Of a DNA stretch of 64,000 nucleotides, positions 9,201 through 17,488 are shown one piece after another. Origin of the DNA: Enterobacter hormaechei ATCC 49162 (GTDB lineage Bacteria > Pseudomonadota > Gammaproteobacteria > Enterobacterales > Enterobacteriaceae); contig NZ_MKEQ01000001.1 of the NCBI RefSeq assembly GCF_001875655.1, positions 1,798,001 to 1,862,000 on the forward strand, in the 5' to 3' direction. How positions within the stretch are numbered: position 1 is the stretch's first letter; every line of letters starts with the position of its first letter. The position numbers and the translations under genes are program-made. The notes beneath the pieces were generated by a model. The model saw only the letters and a list, made by a program, of their open reading frames with translations, made no database searches and was not told where the DNA came from.

Positions 9201-9848
9201 ATGGAACGAGCCCGATTAGCCAGAGACATTATCGACACCTGCCTTGAGATGACCCGGATGGGGTTAAATCAGGGCACCGCAGGCAATATCAGCGTTCGCT
9301 ATCGCGACGGCATGCTGATTACGCCCACCGGTATTCCCTATGAGCATCTGACCGAAGAGAGTATCGTCTATGTCGATGCCGAGGGACGGCACGAAGAAGA
9401 TAAACTGCCGTCCAGCGAATGGCGTTTTCATCAGGTTGTGTATCAGACCCGCCCGGACGCTCACGCCGTCGTCCATAACCATGCGGTTAACTGCACCGCC
9501 GTCTCGATACTCAACCGCCCTATTCCTGCCATTCACTATATGATTGCCGCCGCCGGGGGGAACTCCATTCCCTGCGCGCCTTACGCGACCTTCGGGACAC
9601 GCGCGCTGTCAGAGCATGTCGCGGTCGCGTTACGCGATCGTAAAGCGACGCTGTTGCAGCACCACGGGCTGATTACCTGCGAAGAAAATCTCGAAAAGGC
9701 GCTATGGCTGGCGCAGGAGGTCGAGGTGCTGGCAAAACTCTACCTGGCCACGCTGGCGATTGTGGATCCCGTTCCGGTACTCAGCGATGAAGAAATTGCC
9801 ATTGTTCTTGAGAAATTCAAAAGCTACGGGTTGCGCATTGAGGCGTAA
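9201..9848 (+). CDS. fucA: L-fuculose-1-phosphate aldolase
   Basis: Zn-dependent class II aldolase cleaving L-fuculose 1-phosphate to dihydroxyacetone phosphate and L-lactaldehyde (D-ribulose 1-phosphate gives glycolaldehyde). The length of 215 residues equals E. coli FucA. The catalytic and zinc residues are in register: E73 in SSEWRFH, H92 and H94 in VHNHAVN, H155 in LLQHHGL. It closes the plus-strand operon, 27 bases after the regulator, with GGAG before the ATG. Downstream a weak GGGTG/CACCC hairpin (9861-9879) lacks a clear T-tract. Confidence 0.96.
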   Translation: MERARLARDIIDTCLEMTRMGLNQGTAGNISVRYRDGMLITPTGIPYEHLTEESIVYVDAEGRHEEDKLPSSEWRFHQVVYQTRPDAHAVVHNHAVNCTAVSILNRPIPAIHYMIAAAGGNSIPCAPYATFGTRALSEHVAVALRDRKATLLQHHGLITCEENLEKALWLAQEVEVLAKLYLATLAIVDPVPVLSDEEIAIVLEKFKSYGLRIEA

Positions 9849-9962
9849 TTTTTTTTCCGGGGGTGCTTTTATTACACCCTCGTAATATCTCTTAAACAAA
9901 CACCTATTTACCGCACTTATCACCCCGCCTAAACTATGGCCTGCTTTTTGGTAGAGGTGGTA

Positions 9963-11321
9963 ATGAACGATTATAAAATGACGCCAGGCGAGCTACGCGC
10001 GACCTGGGGTTTAGGGACTGTGTTTTCGCTACGGATGCTTGGCATGTTTATGGTCCTGCCTGTTCTGACCACGTACGGCATGGCGCTACAGGGGGCCAGC
10101 GAAGCGCTGATTGGCCTTGCGATTGGCATTTACGGTCTGGCGCAGGCCATTTTTCAGATCCCGTTTGGGCTGCTTTCCGATCGCGTTGGGCGTAAACCGC
10201 TGATTGTCGGCGGGCTGGCGGTGTTTATCATCGGTAGCGTCATTGCTGCGCTTTCAGATTCTATCTGGGGCATTATTCTTGGTCGCGCGCTTCAGGGATC
10301 AGGGGCGATTGCCGCCGCCGTGATGGCGCTCCTCTCAGATTTAACCCGCGAGCAAAATCGAACGAAAGCGATGGCCTTTATTGGCGTCAGTTTTGGCATC
10401 ACCTTCGCCATTGCCATGGTATTAGGACCGATTATTACTCATGCCCTTGGCCTCAACGCCTTGTTCTGGATGATTGCCGTTCTCGCCGCCACAGGCATTG
10501 TCATTACCCTCTGGGTGGTGCCAGACAGCAAGAATCATGTTCTGAACCGTGAGTCGGGCATGGTCAAAGGTAGCTTCAGTAAAGTACTGGCTGAGCCCAG
10601 ACTGCTGAAACTCAACGTTGGCATTATGTGTCTGCACATTTTGTTGATGTCTACCTTTGTCGCGCTGCCCGGCCAGCTTGCCGCTGCGGGCCTGTCCGCC
10701 GCCGAACACTGGAAAGTGTATCTGGTAACGATGCTGATTTCGTTTGCTTCCGTAGTGCCGTTTATTATCTATGCCGAAGTTAAGCGTCAGATGAAACGGG
10801 TATTCCTGGGCTGCGTGACCCTGATTGTGATTGCAGAAATTATTCTCTGGGGTGCGGGCTCACACTTCTGGGAATTGATTATCGGCGTTCAGCTCTTTTT
10901 TCTGGCGTTTAATCTGATGGAAGCCCTCCTCCCCTCGCTTATCAGCAAAGAGTCACCGGCAGGATATAAAGGCACGGCGATGGGCGTTTATTCCACCAGC
11001 CAGTTTCTGGGCGTCGCGATTGGCGGCTCGCTGGGTGGCTGGGTTGACGGGATGTTTGACGGCCAGACCGTGTTTCTGGTTGGCGCGCTGCTGGCAATGG
11101 TATGGCTGGCCGTGGCAAGCACGATGAAAGAGCCGCCTTATGTCAGCAGCCTGCGCGTGGAAATTCCGGAAGGCGTGGAGATAAACGCCTTGCTGCAACA
11201 GCGTCTGGAAGCAAAAGAAGGGGTTAGCGAGGTCTTTATTGTCCCTGAAGAGCGTAGCGTCTACGTCAAAATTGACAGTAAAGTGACCAATCGCTACGAA
11301 GTCGAACAAGCCCTGGTTTAA
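9963..11321 (+). CDS. yajR: MFS transporter with C-terminal YAM domain
   Basis: Inner-membrane major facilitator of ~452 residues (E. coli YajR 454), a proton-driven exporter of unknown substrate. It has twelve predicted helices, the MFS motif A FGLLSDRVGRKPLIVGG and, after the last helix, a ~65-residue cytosolic domain (LRVEIPEGVEINALLQQRLE onward) that matches the YAM domain of this family. I start at 9963 (MNDYKMTPGEL) because GAGGTGG precedes it; a frame from 9936 adds nine unsupported residues. In E. coli it borders the cyo genes; here its left neighbour is the fucose locus. Confidence 0.93.
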   Translation: MNDYKMTPGELRATWGLGTVFSLRMLGMFMVLPVLTTYGMALQGASEALIGLAIGIYGLAQAIFQIPFGLLSDRVGRKPLIVGGLAVFIIGSVIAALSDSIWGIILGRALQGSGAIAAAVMALLSDLTREQNRTKAMAFIGVSFGITFAIAMVLGPIITHALGLNALFWMIAVLAATGIVITLWVVPDSKNHVLNRESGMVKGSFSKVLAEPRLLKLNVGIMCLHILLMSTFVALPGQLAAAGLSAAEHWKVYLVTMLISFASVVPFIIYAEVKRQMKRVFLGCVTLIVIAEIILWGAGSHFWELIIGVQLFFLAFNLMEALLPSLISKESPAGYKGTAMGVYSTSQFLGVAIGGSLGGWVDGMFDGQTVFLVGALLAMVWLAVASTMKEPPYVSSLRVEIPEGVEINALLQQRLEAKEGVSEVFIVPEERSVYVKIDSKVTNRYEVEQALV

Positions 11322-11337
11322 GCGACTGTTCAATCAT

Positions 11338-11364
11338 GTCAGGCACATTTCGCATGTGCCTGAC
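11338..11364 (+). terminator. Hairpin downstream of yajR
   Basis: GTCAGGCACAT (11338-11348) pairs perfectly with ATGTGCCTGAC (11354-11364) over a TTCGC loop, 16 bases after the yajR stop. No T-run follows, so it may act as an mRNA 3' stabiliser or weak terminator rather than a strong intrinsic one. Confidence 0.5.
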
Positions 11365-11726
11365 CGCACCGAGGAATCATTCATATAATCTATATAAAAA
11401 TACGTTACCCCACACTCCAGGAAATATAATCTTCCATTTTGTTTCAGGATAACCGTAAAACGTTACCATTTTTCACTGTTTTTAGCTTAACTCCCGCGCA
11501 CAGCAGTTAAAGTAATAATAAAATTCACTCAACAATTCATTTCATAAAATGTATTCACACCACCTTAAAACAGTCGTTAAATTTCCTACATTGTATAACG
11601 TCAAATTCTAAATACACTTTTGTCTGGGCATGAAACTCAGAGGCTATGTTTATGGAAGGGACATGCTGTCAATAATATAGGTAACTGTTCTTACTTTATT
11701 TTTATTAACATGTTATGGATTAACAA
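11365..11726. other. AT-rich gene-free stretch upstream of DUF1120 gene
   Basis: About 360 bases with visibly higher A+T than the surroundings, many A/T runs and several promoter-like TATAAT-type words, but no convincing open reading frame, RNA gene or named operator. It probably contains the promoter of the gene at 11727. The composition would suit binding by a nucleoid silencer such as H-NS; that is inference. Confidence 0.5.
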
Positions 11727-12416
11727 ATGAAAAAGATTCTTCTCGCTTCAACCCTCGCGCTGTGTGTCACTTCAGCGTTTGCCGCCGATCCTTCGGCTGT
11801 ACTGAAAGTTAAAGGCACCCTTACCAACGCGGCGTGTACTCCGGAACTGAGTAACGGCGGTGTTGTTGATTATGGCATGATCCGTCTTGGCGAACTCTCT
11901 GCGACCGCGACAAACCAGCTTGGTCAGAAAAACATCGATCTGACAATTAGCTGCGCCAGCAATACAAAAGTGGGTTTTCAGGTTGATGATGACCGCAACA
12001 GTTCCGACGCGTATCTGACCGTTGAAAATGCATACTTTAATGGTTCTTCAGCATCACTTGGCTTTGATACCTATGGTGTTGGTGTGACTGACGGAGGTGT
12101 GAAAATCGGAAGCTGGGCGGTAAGCGCCAGGACCGACAGTATTCTTGCTGATGGTAAATCCGTAGACTTTATTTCAAGCCCGGACTGGAGCGATAGCGGC
12201 GCACCAAACTGGACCTCCAACGCCACAAAGGGCCAACTGTCTCCGACCCGAGCGGTCTACAGTGTAGCCGCTACAGGTACGCTGGAGCCCGTTGCATTTA
12301 AATCTGTGACTTTCCCACTTCAGGTTTCTCTGGCCATTCAGAATACCGCCACGCTTGCCATTACCGACGATACCGCAATTGACGGTCAGGCAACGATTAC
12401 GCTGAAATATCTGTAA
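11727..12416 (+). CDS. Secreted fimbrial-like DUF1120 protein
   Basis: Exported protein of 229 residues. Residues 1-20 are a signal peptide (MKKILLASTLALCVTSAFAA) followed by DPSAVLKVKGTLTNAACTPE. The Cys pair (TNAACTPEL near residue 38 and LTISCASN near residue 76), the beta-rich sequence and the C-terminal QATITLKYL fit the DUF1120 group, which resembles fimbrial subunits. No chaperone, usher or other subunit gene lies nearby, so it is an orphan. E. coli K-12 has no gene here as I recall. Function unknown; surface or periplasmic location is inferred from the signal peptide. Confidence 0.8.
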   Translation: MKKILLASTLALCVTSAFAADPSAVLKVKGTLTNAACTPELSNGGVVDYGMIRLGELSATATNQLGQKNIDLTISCASNTKVGFQVDDDRNSSDAYLTVENAYFNGSSASLGFDTYGVGVTDGGVKIGSWAVSARTDSILADGKSVDFISSPDWSDSGAPNWTSNATKGQLSPTRAVYSVAATGTLEPVAFKSVTFPLQVSLAIQNTATLAITDDTAIDGQATITLKYL

Positions 12417-12446
12417 TTCCTGTTTAGCGGGTTCCAGATTCATAAA

Positions 12447-12475
12447 AAAAGAGCCGTTCATTATGACGGCTCTTT
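12447..12475. terminator. Bidirectional terminator between DUF1120 gene and yajQ
   Basis: AAAAGAGCCGT and ACGGCTCTTTT flank a short loop, with A-run on one side and T-run on the other, so the hairpin can end transcription of both convergent genes. Confidence 0.85.
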
Positions 12476-12492
12476 TACTCTTTTCTCTGAAA

Positions 12493-12984
12493 TTAATCGC
12501 GGAAGTTTTTAAACTGGAACGGCTGACCTAAATCGCCGCCGCGTACCAGCGCCATAACGGACTGGAGATCGTCGCGAGATTTCCCGGTCACACGAATTTC
12601 TTCGCCCTGGATCTGCGCCTGGACCTTCAGCTTACTGTCTTTGATGAGCTTAACGATCTTCTTCTGCACCGCGCTCTCAATACCCTGCTTCAGCTTTGCT
12701 TCTACAAACCAGTTCTTACCGCTGTGCACAAATTCGTCTGGTACATCGAGAGACGTTCCTTCGATGCCGCGCTTTAACAGCTTGGCGCGCAGAATGTCGA
12801 GCAGCTGATTTACCTGGAAATCAGACTCGCTCAGCACCTTAATGGTCTTATTTGCGTCGTTCAGCTCAAACGACGCCTCAACGCCACGAAAATCAAAACG
12901 TGACTCAACTTCGCGGGTTGCGTTCTCAACGCCGTTGCGAACTTCCTGGATATCAACTTCGGAAACAATATCGAAAGATGGCAT
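12493..12984 (-). CDS. yajQ: YajQ family nucleotide-binding protein
   Basis: Cytoplasmic protein of 163 residues, the standard family length, with two ferredoxin-like halves. YajQ-family proteins bind nucleotides, and in Xanthomonas a member is a cyclic di-GMP receptor; the role in enterobacteria is unsettled. Visible family sequence: [55 protein letters not shown] start at 12984 (MPSF) because GGGAGAAG precedes it; a frame from 13002 adds six residues. Convergent with the DUF1120 gene and divergent from panE. Confidence 0.95.
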   Translation of the reverse strand: MPSFDIVSEVDIQEVRNGVENATREVESRFDFRGVEASFELNDANKTIKVLSESDFQVNQLLDILRAKLLKRGIEGTSLDVPDEFVHSGKNWFVEAKLKQGIESAVQKKIVKLIKDSKLKVQAQIQGEEIRVTGKSRDDLQSVMALVRGGDLGQPFQFKNFRD

Positions 12985-13105
12985 CTTTTCTTCTCCCTTC
13001 ACTTTTGTTGCGTTGCATAATACCCGCTACGAGGCATAACTCAACAGAAGCTTAGCTGTATAATTAAGCTGTAACACCTGGCGCAGTTGCAGGTGAGGAG
13101 GAACA

Positions 13106-14017
13106 ATGAAAATTACAGTGCTCGGATGCGGAGCGCTTGGCCAGCTGTGGCTGACCGCGCTGTGCAAGCACGGACATGAGGTTCAGGGCTGGCTGCGCGT
13201 GCCCCAGCCCTATTGCAGTGTCAACCTGATTGGTGAAGACGGAAGCATTTTTAATGAATCCCTCACCGCGAACGATCCGGATTTCCTCGCGCAAAGCGAC
13301 CTGCTGCTGGTGACGCTCAAAGCGTGGCAGGTTTCTGACGCGGTAAAAGCGCTGGCCGCGCAGCTCCCCCCCACTTCCCCCATTCTGCTGCTGCATAACG
13401 GCATGGGCACACTTGATGAGCTGAAAAGCGTTCCACAGCCCCTGCTGATGGCGACCACCACGCACGCTGCACGTCGCGACGGCAATATCATCGTGCATGT
13501 CGCCAGCGGCGTGACGCATATCGGTCCGGCCCGCGAGCAGGATGGCGATTACAGCTATCTGGCCGATATCCTGCAAAAGGTATTGCCGGACGTCGCCTGG
13601 CACAACAACATCCGCCCTCAGCTGTGGCGCAAGCTGGCGGTAAACTGTGTGATCAACCCGCTGACGGCACTGTGGGACTGCCCGAACGGCGAGCTAAAAA
13701 ACCATCCGCAGGAGATAGCGACGCTGTGCGAAGAAGTCGCTTCGGTGGTGGAACGCGAAGGCTTGCACACCTCCGCGGATGATTTACGCTATTATGTCGA
13801 GCAGGTGATTGATAGCACTAAAGAAAATATCTCTTCGATGCTACAGGACGTACGTGCGTTACGTCACACCGAAATCGACTATATCACCGGCTATCTGTTA
13901 AAGCGCGCCCGTGCGCACGGTATCGCGGTACCTGAAAACGCCCGCCTGTACGATCAGGTTAAACGTAAGGAGAATGAGTATGAGCGCGTCAGCACTGGTA
14001 TGCCTCGCCCCTGGTAG
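13106..14017 (+). CDS. panE: 2-dehydropantoate 2-reductase
   Basis: NADPH-dependent enzyme making D-pantoate from ketopantoate in pantothenate/CoA synthesis. The length of 303 residues equals E. coli PanE. The Rossmann motif GCGALG starts at residue 7; catalytic K176 (LWRKLAVN) and E256 (HTEIDY) and N98 (LHNGMGT) are in place. AGGAGG lies just before the ATG. The 3' end overlaps yajL by 38 bases, so the two are translated from one message. Confidence 0.96.
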   Translation: MKITVLGCGALGQLWLTALCKHGHEVQGWLRVPQPYCSVNLIGEDGSIFNESLTANDPDFLAQSDLLLVTLKAWQVSDAVKALAAQLPPTSPILLLHNGMGTLDELKSVPQPLLMATTTHAARRDGNIIVHVASGVTHIGPAREQDGDYSYLADILQKVLPDVAWHNNIRPQLWRKLAVNCVINPLTALWDCPNGELKNHPQEIATLCEEVASVVEREGLHTSADDLRYYVEQVIDSTKENISSMLQDVRALRHTEIDYITGYLLKRARAHGIAVPENARLYDQVKRKENEYERVSTGMPRPW

Positions 14018-14573
14018 CGAAGAGATGGAAGCTGTCACCACTATTGATTTACTGGTGCGGGGCGGTATCACGGTGACCACCGCCAGCGTTGCCAGCGACG
14101 GCAATCTTGCGGTCACCTGTTCACGCGGGGTGAAAATCCTGGCGGATGCCCCGCTTGTGCAGGTAGCGGACGGTGATTACGACATTATCGTGCTGCCCGG
14201 CGGCTTAAAAGGCGCGGAGTGTTTCCGCGACAGCCCGCTATTGGTCGAAACCGTGCGACAGTTTCATCTTTCCGGGCGTATCGTCGCCACCCTCTGCGCC
14301 GCCGCCGGAACGGTGCTGGTTCCGCACGACATATTCCCCATCGGCAATATGACCGGCTTCCCTGCGCTAAAGGAGACGATCCCGGAAGACCAGTGGGTGG
14401 ACAAACGCGTTGTCTGGGATCCGCGCGTTAACCTGCTCACCAGTCAGGGGCCAGGCACCGCGATTGATTTTGGCCTGAAGATTATCGACCTGCTGGTCGG
14501 GCGCGAGAAAGCGTACGAAGTGGCGTCATCGCTGGTGATGGCAGCGGGGATTTATAACTACTATGAAGAGTAG
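13980..14573 (+). CDS. yajL: DJ-1/PfpI family protein YajL (covalent chaperone / deglycase-like)
   Basis: Cytoplasmic DJ-1 homologue of 197 residues, implicated in protection of proteins against oxidative and carbonyl damage. The conserved E15 (GSEE) and nucleophile C106 are present. The nucleophile loop reads [11 protein letters not shown], where E. coli YajL and human DJ-1 have proline three residues after the cysteine; this Pro-to-Ala change (and Ala-to-Gly next to it) is unusual. I start at 13980 because AAGGAG (13967-13972) is seven bases upstream; the ATG at 13974 is too close. Overlaps panE. Confidence 0.93.
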   Translation: MSASALVCLAPGSEEMEAVTTIDLLVRGGITVTTASVASDGNLAVTCSRGVKILADAPLVQVADGDYDIIVLPGGLKGAECFRDSPLLVETVRQFHLSGRIVATLCAAAGTVLVPHDIFPIGNMTGFPALKETIPEDQWVDKRVVWDPRVNLLTSQGPGTAIDFGLKIIDLLVGREKAYEVASSLVMAAGIYNYYEE

Positions 14574-14585
14574 TGCATAAAAAAA

Positions 14586-14616
14586 GCCGGGTGGCGGCTA
14601 CGCCTTACCCGGCCTA
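14586..14616. repeat. REP element
   Basis: GCCGGGTGGCGGCTACGCC followed by TTACCCGGCCTAC, an imperfect palindrome of the enterobacterial REP type, directly downstream of yajL. The same unit recurs at 20394, 25951, 40203 and 52050. Confidence 0.85.
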
Positions 14617-14634
14617 CATGTGCTCATCTTTTCT

Positions 14635-14668
14635 CCCTCTCCCTGTGGGAGAGGGCCGGGGTGAGGGC
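14635..14668. repeat. Pyrimidine/purine hairpin repeat (second family)
   Basis: CCCTCTCCC (14635-14643) pairs with GGGAGAGGG (14647-14655) and is followed by CCGGGGTGAGGGCAT. A related, larger copy lies at 49977-50068. It is distinct from the REP next to it and sits between the convergent yajL and thiI genes. Confidence 0.65.
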
Positions 14669-14694
14669 ATCAGGCCGCACTCCCCGACAATAAA

Positions 14695-16143
14695 CTACGG
14701 ACGATATACCTTCACGTTCGCGAAGCCCTGCTCACGCAGATACAGCGCCTGCAAACGGCTCATGACCCCGCGTTCGCACCACAGCAGATACGTTTTGCTC
14801 TGGTCGAGATCGCCAAACTGGGTGCTCAGCTTGTAGAACGGCAGTGATACCACCTCCACGCCTTCCACCTGCAACGGCTTGTCATCCTGCTCATCAACAG
14901 AACGGATATCCAGAATCGTATCGTTAGCACCAAAGCCGCTGACGGTTTCAACTTCTACCACTTCCTGCTCGGTCTGCTGGGCAATCTCGCGGATATCGAT
15001 GTTGGACGCTTCCGCCACCACTTTTTCCAGGATGCTGAAATCGAAGTTCTCTTCTTCCGCTTCGATCTTCGCCTTCACCGCTTTGATGGTTGGACTTTTT
15101 GAGATCACGCCGCAATATTCCGGCATGGTACGGGCAAAATCTTCAGTACCGATTTTGCGCGCCAGATCGATAATGTGCTCTTTATCGTGCGAGATCAGCG
15201 GACGCAGGATCAGCGTATCAGACACGTTGTCGATAAGACGCAGGTTGGTCAGCGTCTGGCTGGAGACCTGCCCCAGCGCTTCACCGGTGACCAGCGCCTG
15301 CACGCCGTAGCGCTCAGCCACTTTGGACGCCGCGCGCACCATCATGCGCTTCAGCACCACGCCCATCTGCCCGTCGTCCACTTTTTCGAGGATTTCACCG
15401 ACGACCGGCTCAAAGTTGATCGCCACAAAACGTACGCGGTGAGAGCTGCCGAAGCGGTTCCACAGGTAATGCGCCACCTGACGTACGCCGATTTCATGCG
15501 CCGCACCGCCCAGGTTAAAGAAGCAGTAATGCACGCGGCAGCCGCGACGCATCAGCATATAGCTGGAGACGCCGGAGTCGAACCCGCCAGAGATCAGCGA
15601 CAGCACATCTTCCTGAGTGCCGATAGGGAAACCGCCAATACCTTCGTAGCGGCCCTTTACCAGCAGCAGACGATCGTTCTCGATCTCAAGGTTAACGGTG
15701 ACGTCCGGGTTAGTCAGTCGCACGCGCGCCGTCTCGACGTGCTGGTTCAGACCGCCGCCGACGTAGCGTTCAACTTCAATAGAGCTAAACTCATGCTTAC
15801 CGCGGCGCTTCACGCGCACACAGAACGTTTTCCCTTCGATCTGGTCGCGGTACTGTACCAGCGCCTTTTCGAAGATATCGTGCATATCGGTGAAGGGAAC
15901 GTCTTCCACTTCCAGAATATGGTGAATACCCGGGATACGGGTCAGCGCGTCGCGAATATCAAGACGTTTGTTTTCGTCTTTCGCGCGGACTTCTACGTGG
16001 TCCCAGTGACGCACCACGGCGAGCGTTTCGTCGTAGTGTTTTAATACGTTACGAATGTTCCCGGTGAGAATTTTAATAAAGCGCAAACGCACGGATTGGC
16101 TTTTGATGGTGATTTCAGGGAACAATTTAATGATAAACTTCAT
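14695..16143 (-). CDS. thiI: tRNA 4-thiouridine synthase / thiazole sulfur carrier
   Basis: Cytoplasmic enzyme that inserts sulfur at U8 of tRNA and feeds sulfur to thiamine thiazole synthesis. At 482 residues it equals the E. coli protein: an N-terminal ferredoxin-like/THUMP region (~1-165), a PP-loop ATP pyrophosphatase with SGGFDS at 185-190 and C344, and a C-terminal rhodanese domain with persulfide C456 (LLWCERGV). The rhodanese extension needed for the thiamine role is intact. Divergent from the xseB-ispA-dxs operon. Confidence 0.97.
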   Translation of the reverse strand: MKFIIKLFPEITIKSQSVRLRFIKILTGNIRNVLKHYDETLAVVRHWDHVEVRAKDENKRLDIRDALTRIPGIHHILEVEDVPFTDMHDIFEKALVQYRDQIEGKTFCVRVKRRGKHEFSSIEVERYVGGGLNQHVETARVRLTNPDVTVNLEIENDRLLLVKGRYEGIGGFPIGTQEDVLSLISGGFDSGVSSYMLMRRGCRVHYCFFNLGGAAHEIGVRQVAHYLWNRFGSSHRVRFVAINFEPVVGEILEKVDDGQMGVVLKRMMVRAASKVAERYGVQALVTGEALGQVSSQTLTNLRLIDNVSDTLILRPLISHDKEHIIDLARKIGTEDFARTMPEYCGVISKSPTIKAVKAKIEAEEENFDFSILEKVVAEASNIDIREIAQQTEQEVVEVETVSGFGANDTILDIRSVDEQDDKPLQVEGVEVVSLPFYKLSTQFGDLDQSKTYLLWCERGVMSRLQALYLREQGFANVKVYRP

Positions 16144-16321
16144 GGCGGCAATGTTTCTTAGGCAAGCTTATAAAGGCTTGTAGTGGAAAATGATACAGCA
16201 GCCCACACCCGTGGCTGCATCCAGGCGCGCAAGTATACCACCATCGCGCCACTCGCGTTATTTGATAATTGCCCCGAGTCCGTTACCATGTCAGGGCGAA
16301 AAATTTAAGAGTCAATTCACT

Positions 16322-16564
16322 ATGCCGAAGAAAAACGACGCACCGGCCAGTTTCGAAACTGCGCTGAGTGAACTGGAGCAGATCGTTACCCGTCTTGAGA
16401 GCGGCGATCTCCCGCTGGAAGACGCGCTCAACGAATTTGAACGCGGCGTGCAGCTTGCGCGCCAGGGGCAGGTAAAACTCCAGCAGGCCGAGCAGCGTGT
16501 ACAGATCCTGCTTTCCGACAGCGAAGACGCTAAAACCACGCCATTCACACCGGACGCCGAGTAA
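16322..16564 (+). CDS. xseB: Exodeoxyribonuclease VII small subunit
   Basis: Small subunit (80 residues) of the single-strand-specific exonuclease VII, which works with XseA encoded elsewhere. The family core [20 protein letters not shown] and [19 protein letters not shown] is intact and forms a helical hairpin. I start at 16322 (MPKKNDAP); the longer frame from 16190 would cross the promoter region shared with thiI. Its stop abuts the ispA start, the usual xseB-ispA-dxs arrangement. Confidence 0.95.
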   Translation: MPKKNDAPASFETALSELEQIVTRLESGDLPLEDALNEFERGVQLARQGQVKLQQAEQRVQILLSDSEDAKTTPFTPDAE

Positions 16565-17464
16565 ATGGATTTTACCAACGCGCTTCAGGCGCGCGTCGTT
16601 CGCGCCAACGACGCGCTGCGCCGTTTCATTGAGCCGCAGCCTTTTCAGAACACTCCACTGGTAGAAGCCATGCACTATGGCGCACTCTTGGGGGGTAAAC
16701 GCCTGCGTCCGTTCCTGGTGTATGCCACGGGCAACATGTTCGGTATCAGCGATAACACGCTGGACGCCCCGGCAGCCGCCGTGGAGTGTATCCACGCCTA
16801 TTCGCTGATCCACGATGATTTGCCAGCCATGGACGATGACGATCTGCGTCGCGGTCAGCCAACCTGCCATATCAAATTTGGCGAAGCGAACGCGATTCTG
16901 GCGGGGGATGCGCTGCAAACCCTGGCCTTCTCGATTCTGAGCGATGCGCCGATGGTTGAGGTGAGCGATCGCGATCGTCTGGCAATGGTGTCCGAACTGG
17001 CAATGGCCAGCGGTGTGGCAGGCATGTGTGGCGGCCAGGCGCTGGATTTAGAGGCTGAAGGTCGTCAGGTGACTCTGGAACAGCTGGAGCGCATCCACCG
17101 TCACAAAACGGGTGCGCTGATTCGTGCAGCCGTTCGCCTGGGCGCGTTGAGCGCGGGTGAACGCGGGCGCAACGCCCTGCCGATTCTGGACAGATACGCA
17201 GAAAGTATCGGTCTGGCATTCCAGGTTCAGGATGACATTCTGGATGTGGTGGGCGATACTGCAACATTGGGAAAACGTCAGGGTGCGGATCAGCAGCTTG
17301 GCAAAAGTACCTACCCCGCCCTGTTGGGCCTTGAGCATGCCCAACGTAAAGCCCGGGATCTGATAGACGATGCCCGCCGGTCGCTGAATGAGCTGGCCGC
17401 GCAATCGCTGGATACCTCGGCACTGGAAGCGCTAGCGGACTACATAATCCAGCGTGATAAATAA
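16565..17464 (+). CDS. ispA: Farnesyl diphosphate synthase
   Basis: Cytoplasmic prenyltransferase condensing IPP with DMAPP and then GPP to give FPP, the precursor of ubiquinone and undecaprenyl phosphate. The 299-residue sequence has both Asp-rich motifs: DDLPAMDDDD at 84-93 and DDILD at 223-227, with LLGGKRLRP near the N-terminus. The ATG follows the xseB stop directly, implying translational coupling, and dxs starts 24 bases downstream. Confidence 0.97.
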   Translation: MDFTNALQARVVRANDALRRFIEPQPFQNTPLVEAMHYGALLGGKRLRPFLVYATGNMFGISDNTLDAPAAAVECIHAYSLIHDDLPAMDDDDLRRGQPTCHIKFGEANAILAGDALQTLAFSILSDAPMVEVSDRDRLAMVSELAMASGVAGMCGGQALDLEAEGRQVTLEQLERIHRHKTGALIRAAVRLGALSAGERGRNALPILDRYAESIGLAFQVQDDILDVVGDTATLGKRQGADQQLGKSTYPALLGLEHAQRKARDLIDDARRSLNELAAQSLDTSALEALADYIIQRDK

Positions 17465-17488
17465 ACTATAAATCTCGATGAGCCTTTG

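Noticed and set aside
9849..9962. Terminator after fucA
   Set aside because: Only a five-base GGGTG/CACCC stem without T-tract; too weak to list as a feature.
15175..16044. 289-residue plus-strand open frame
   Set aside because: Antisense to the fully conserved thiI gene.
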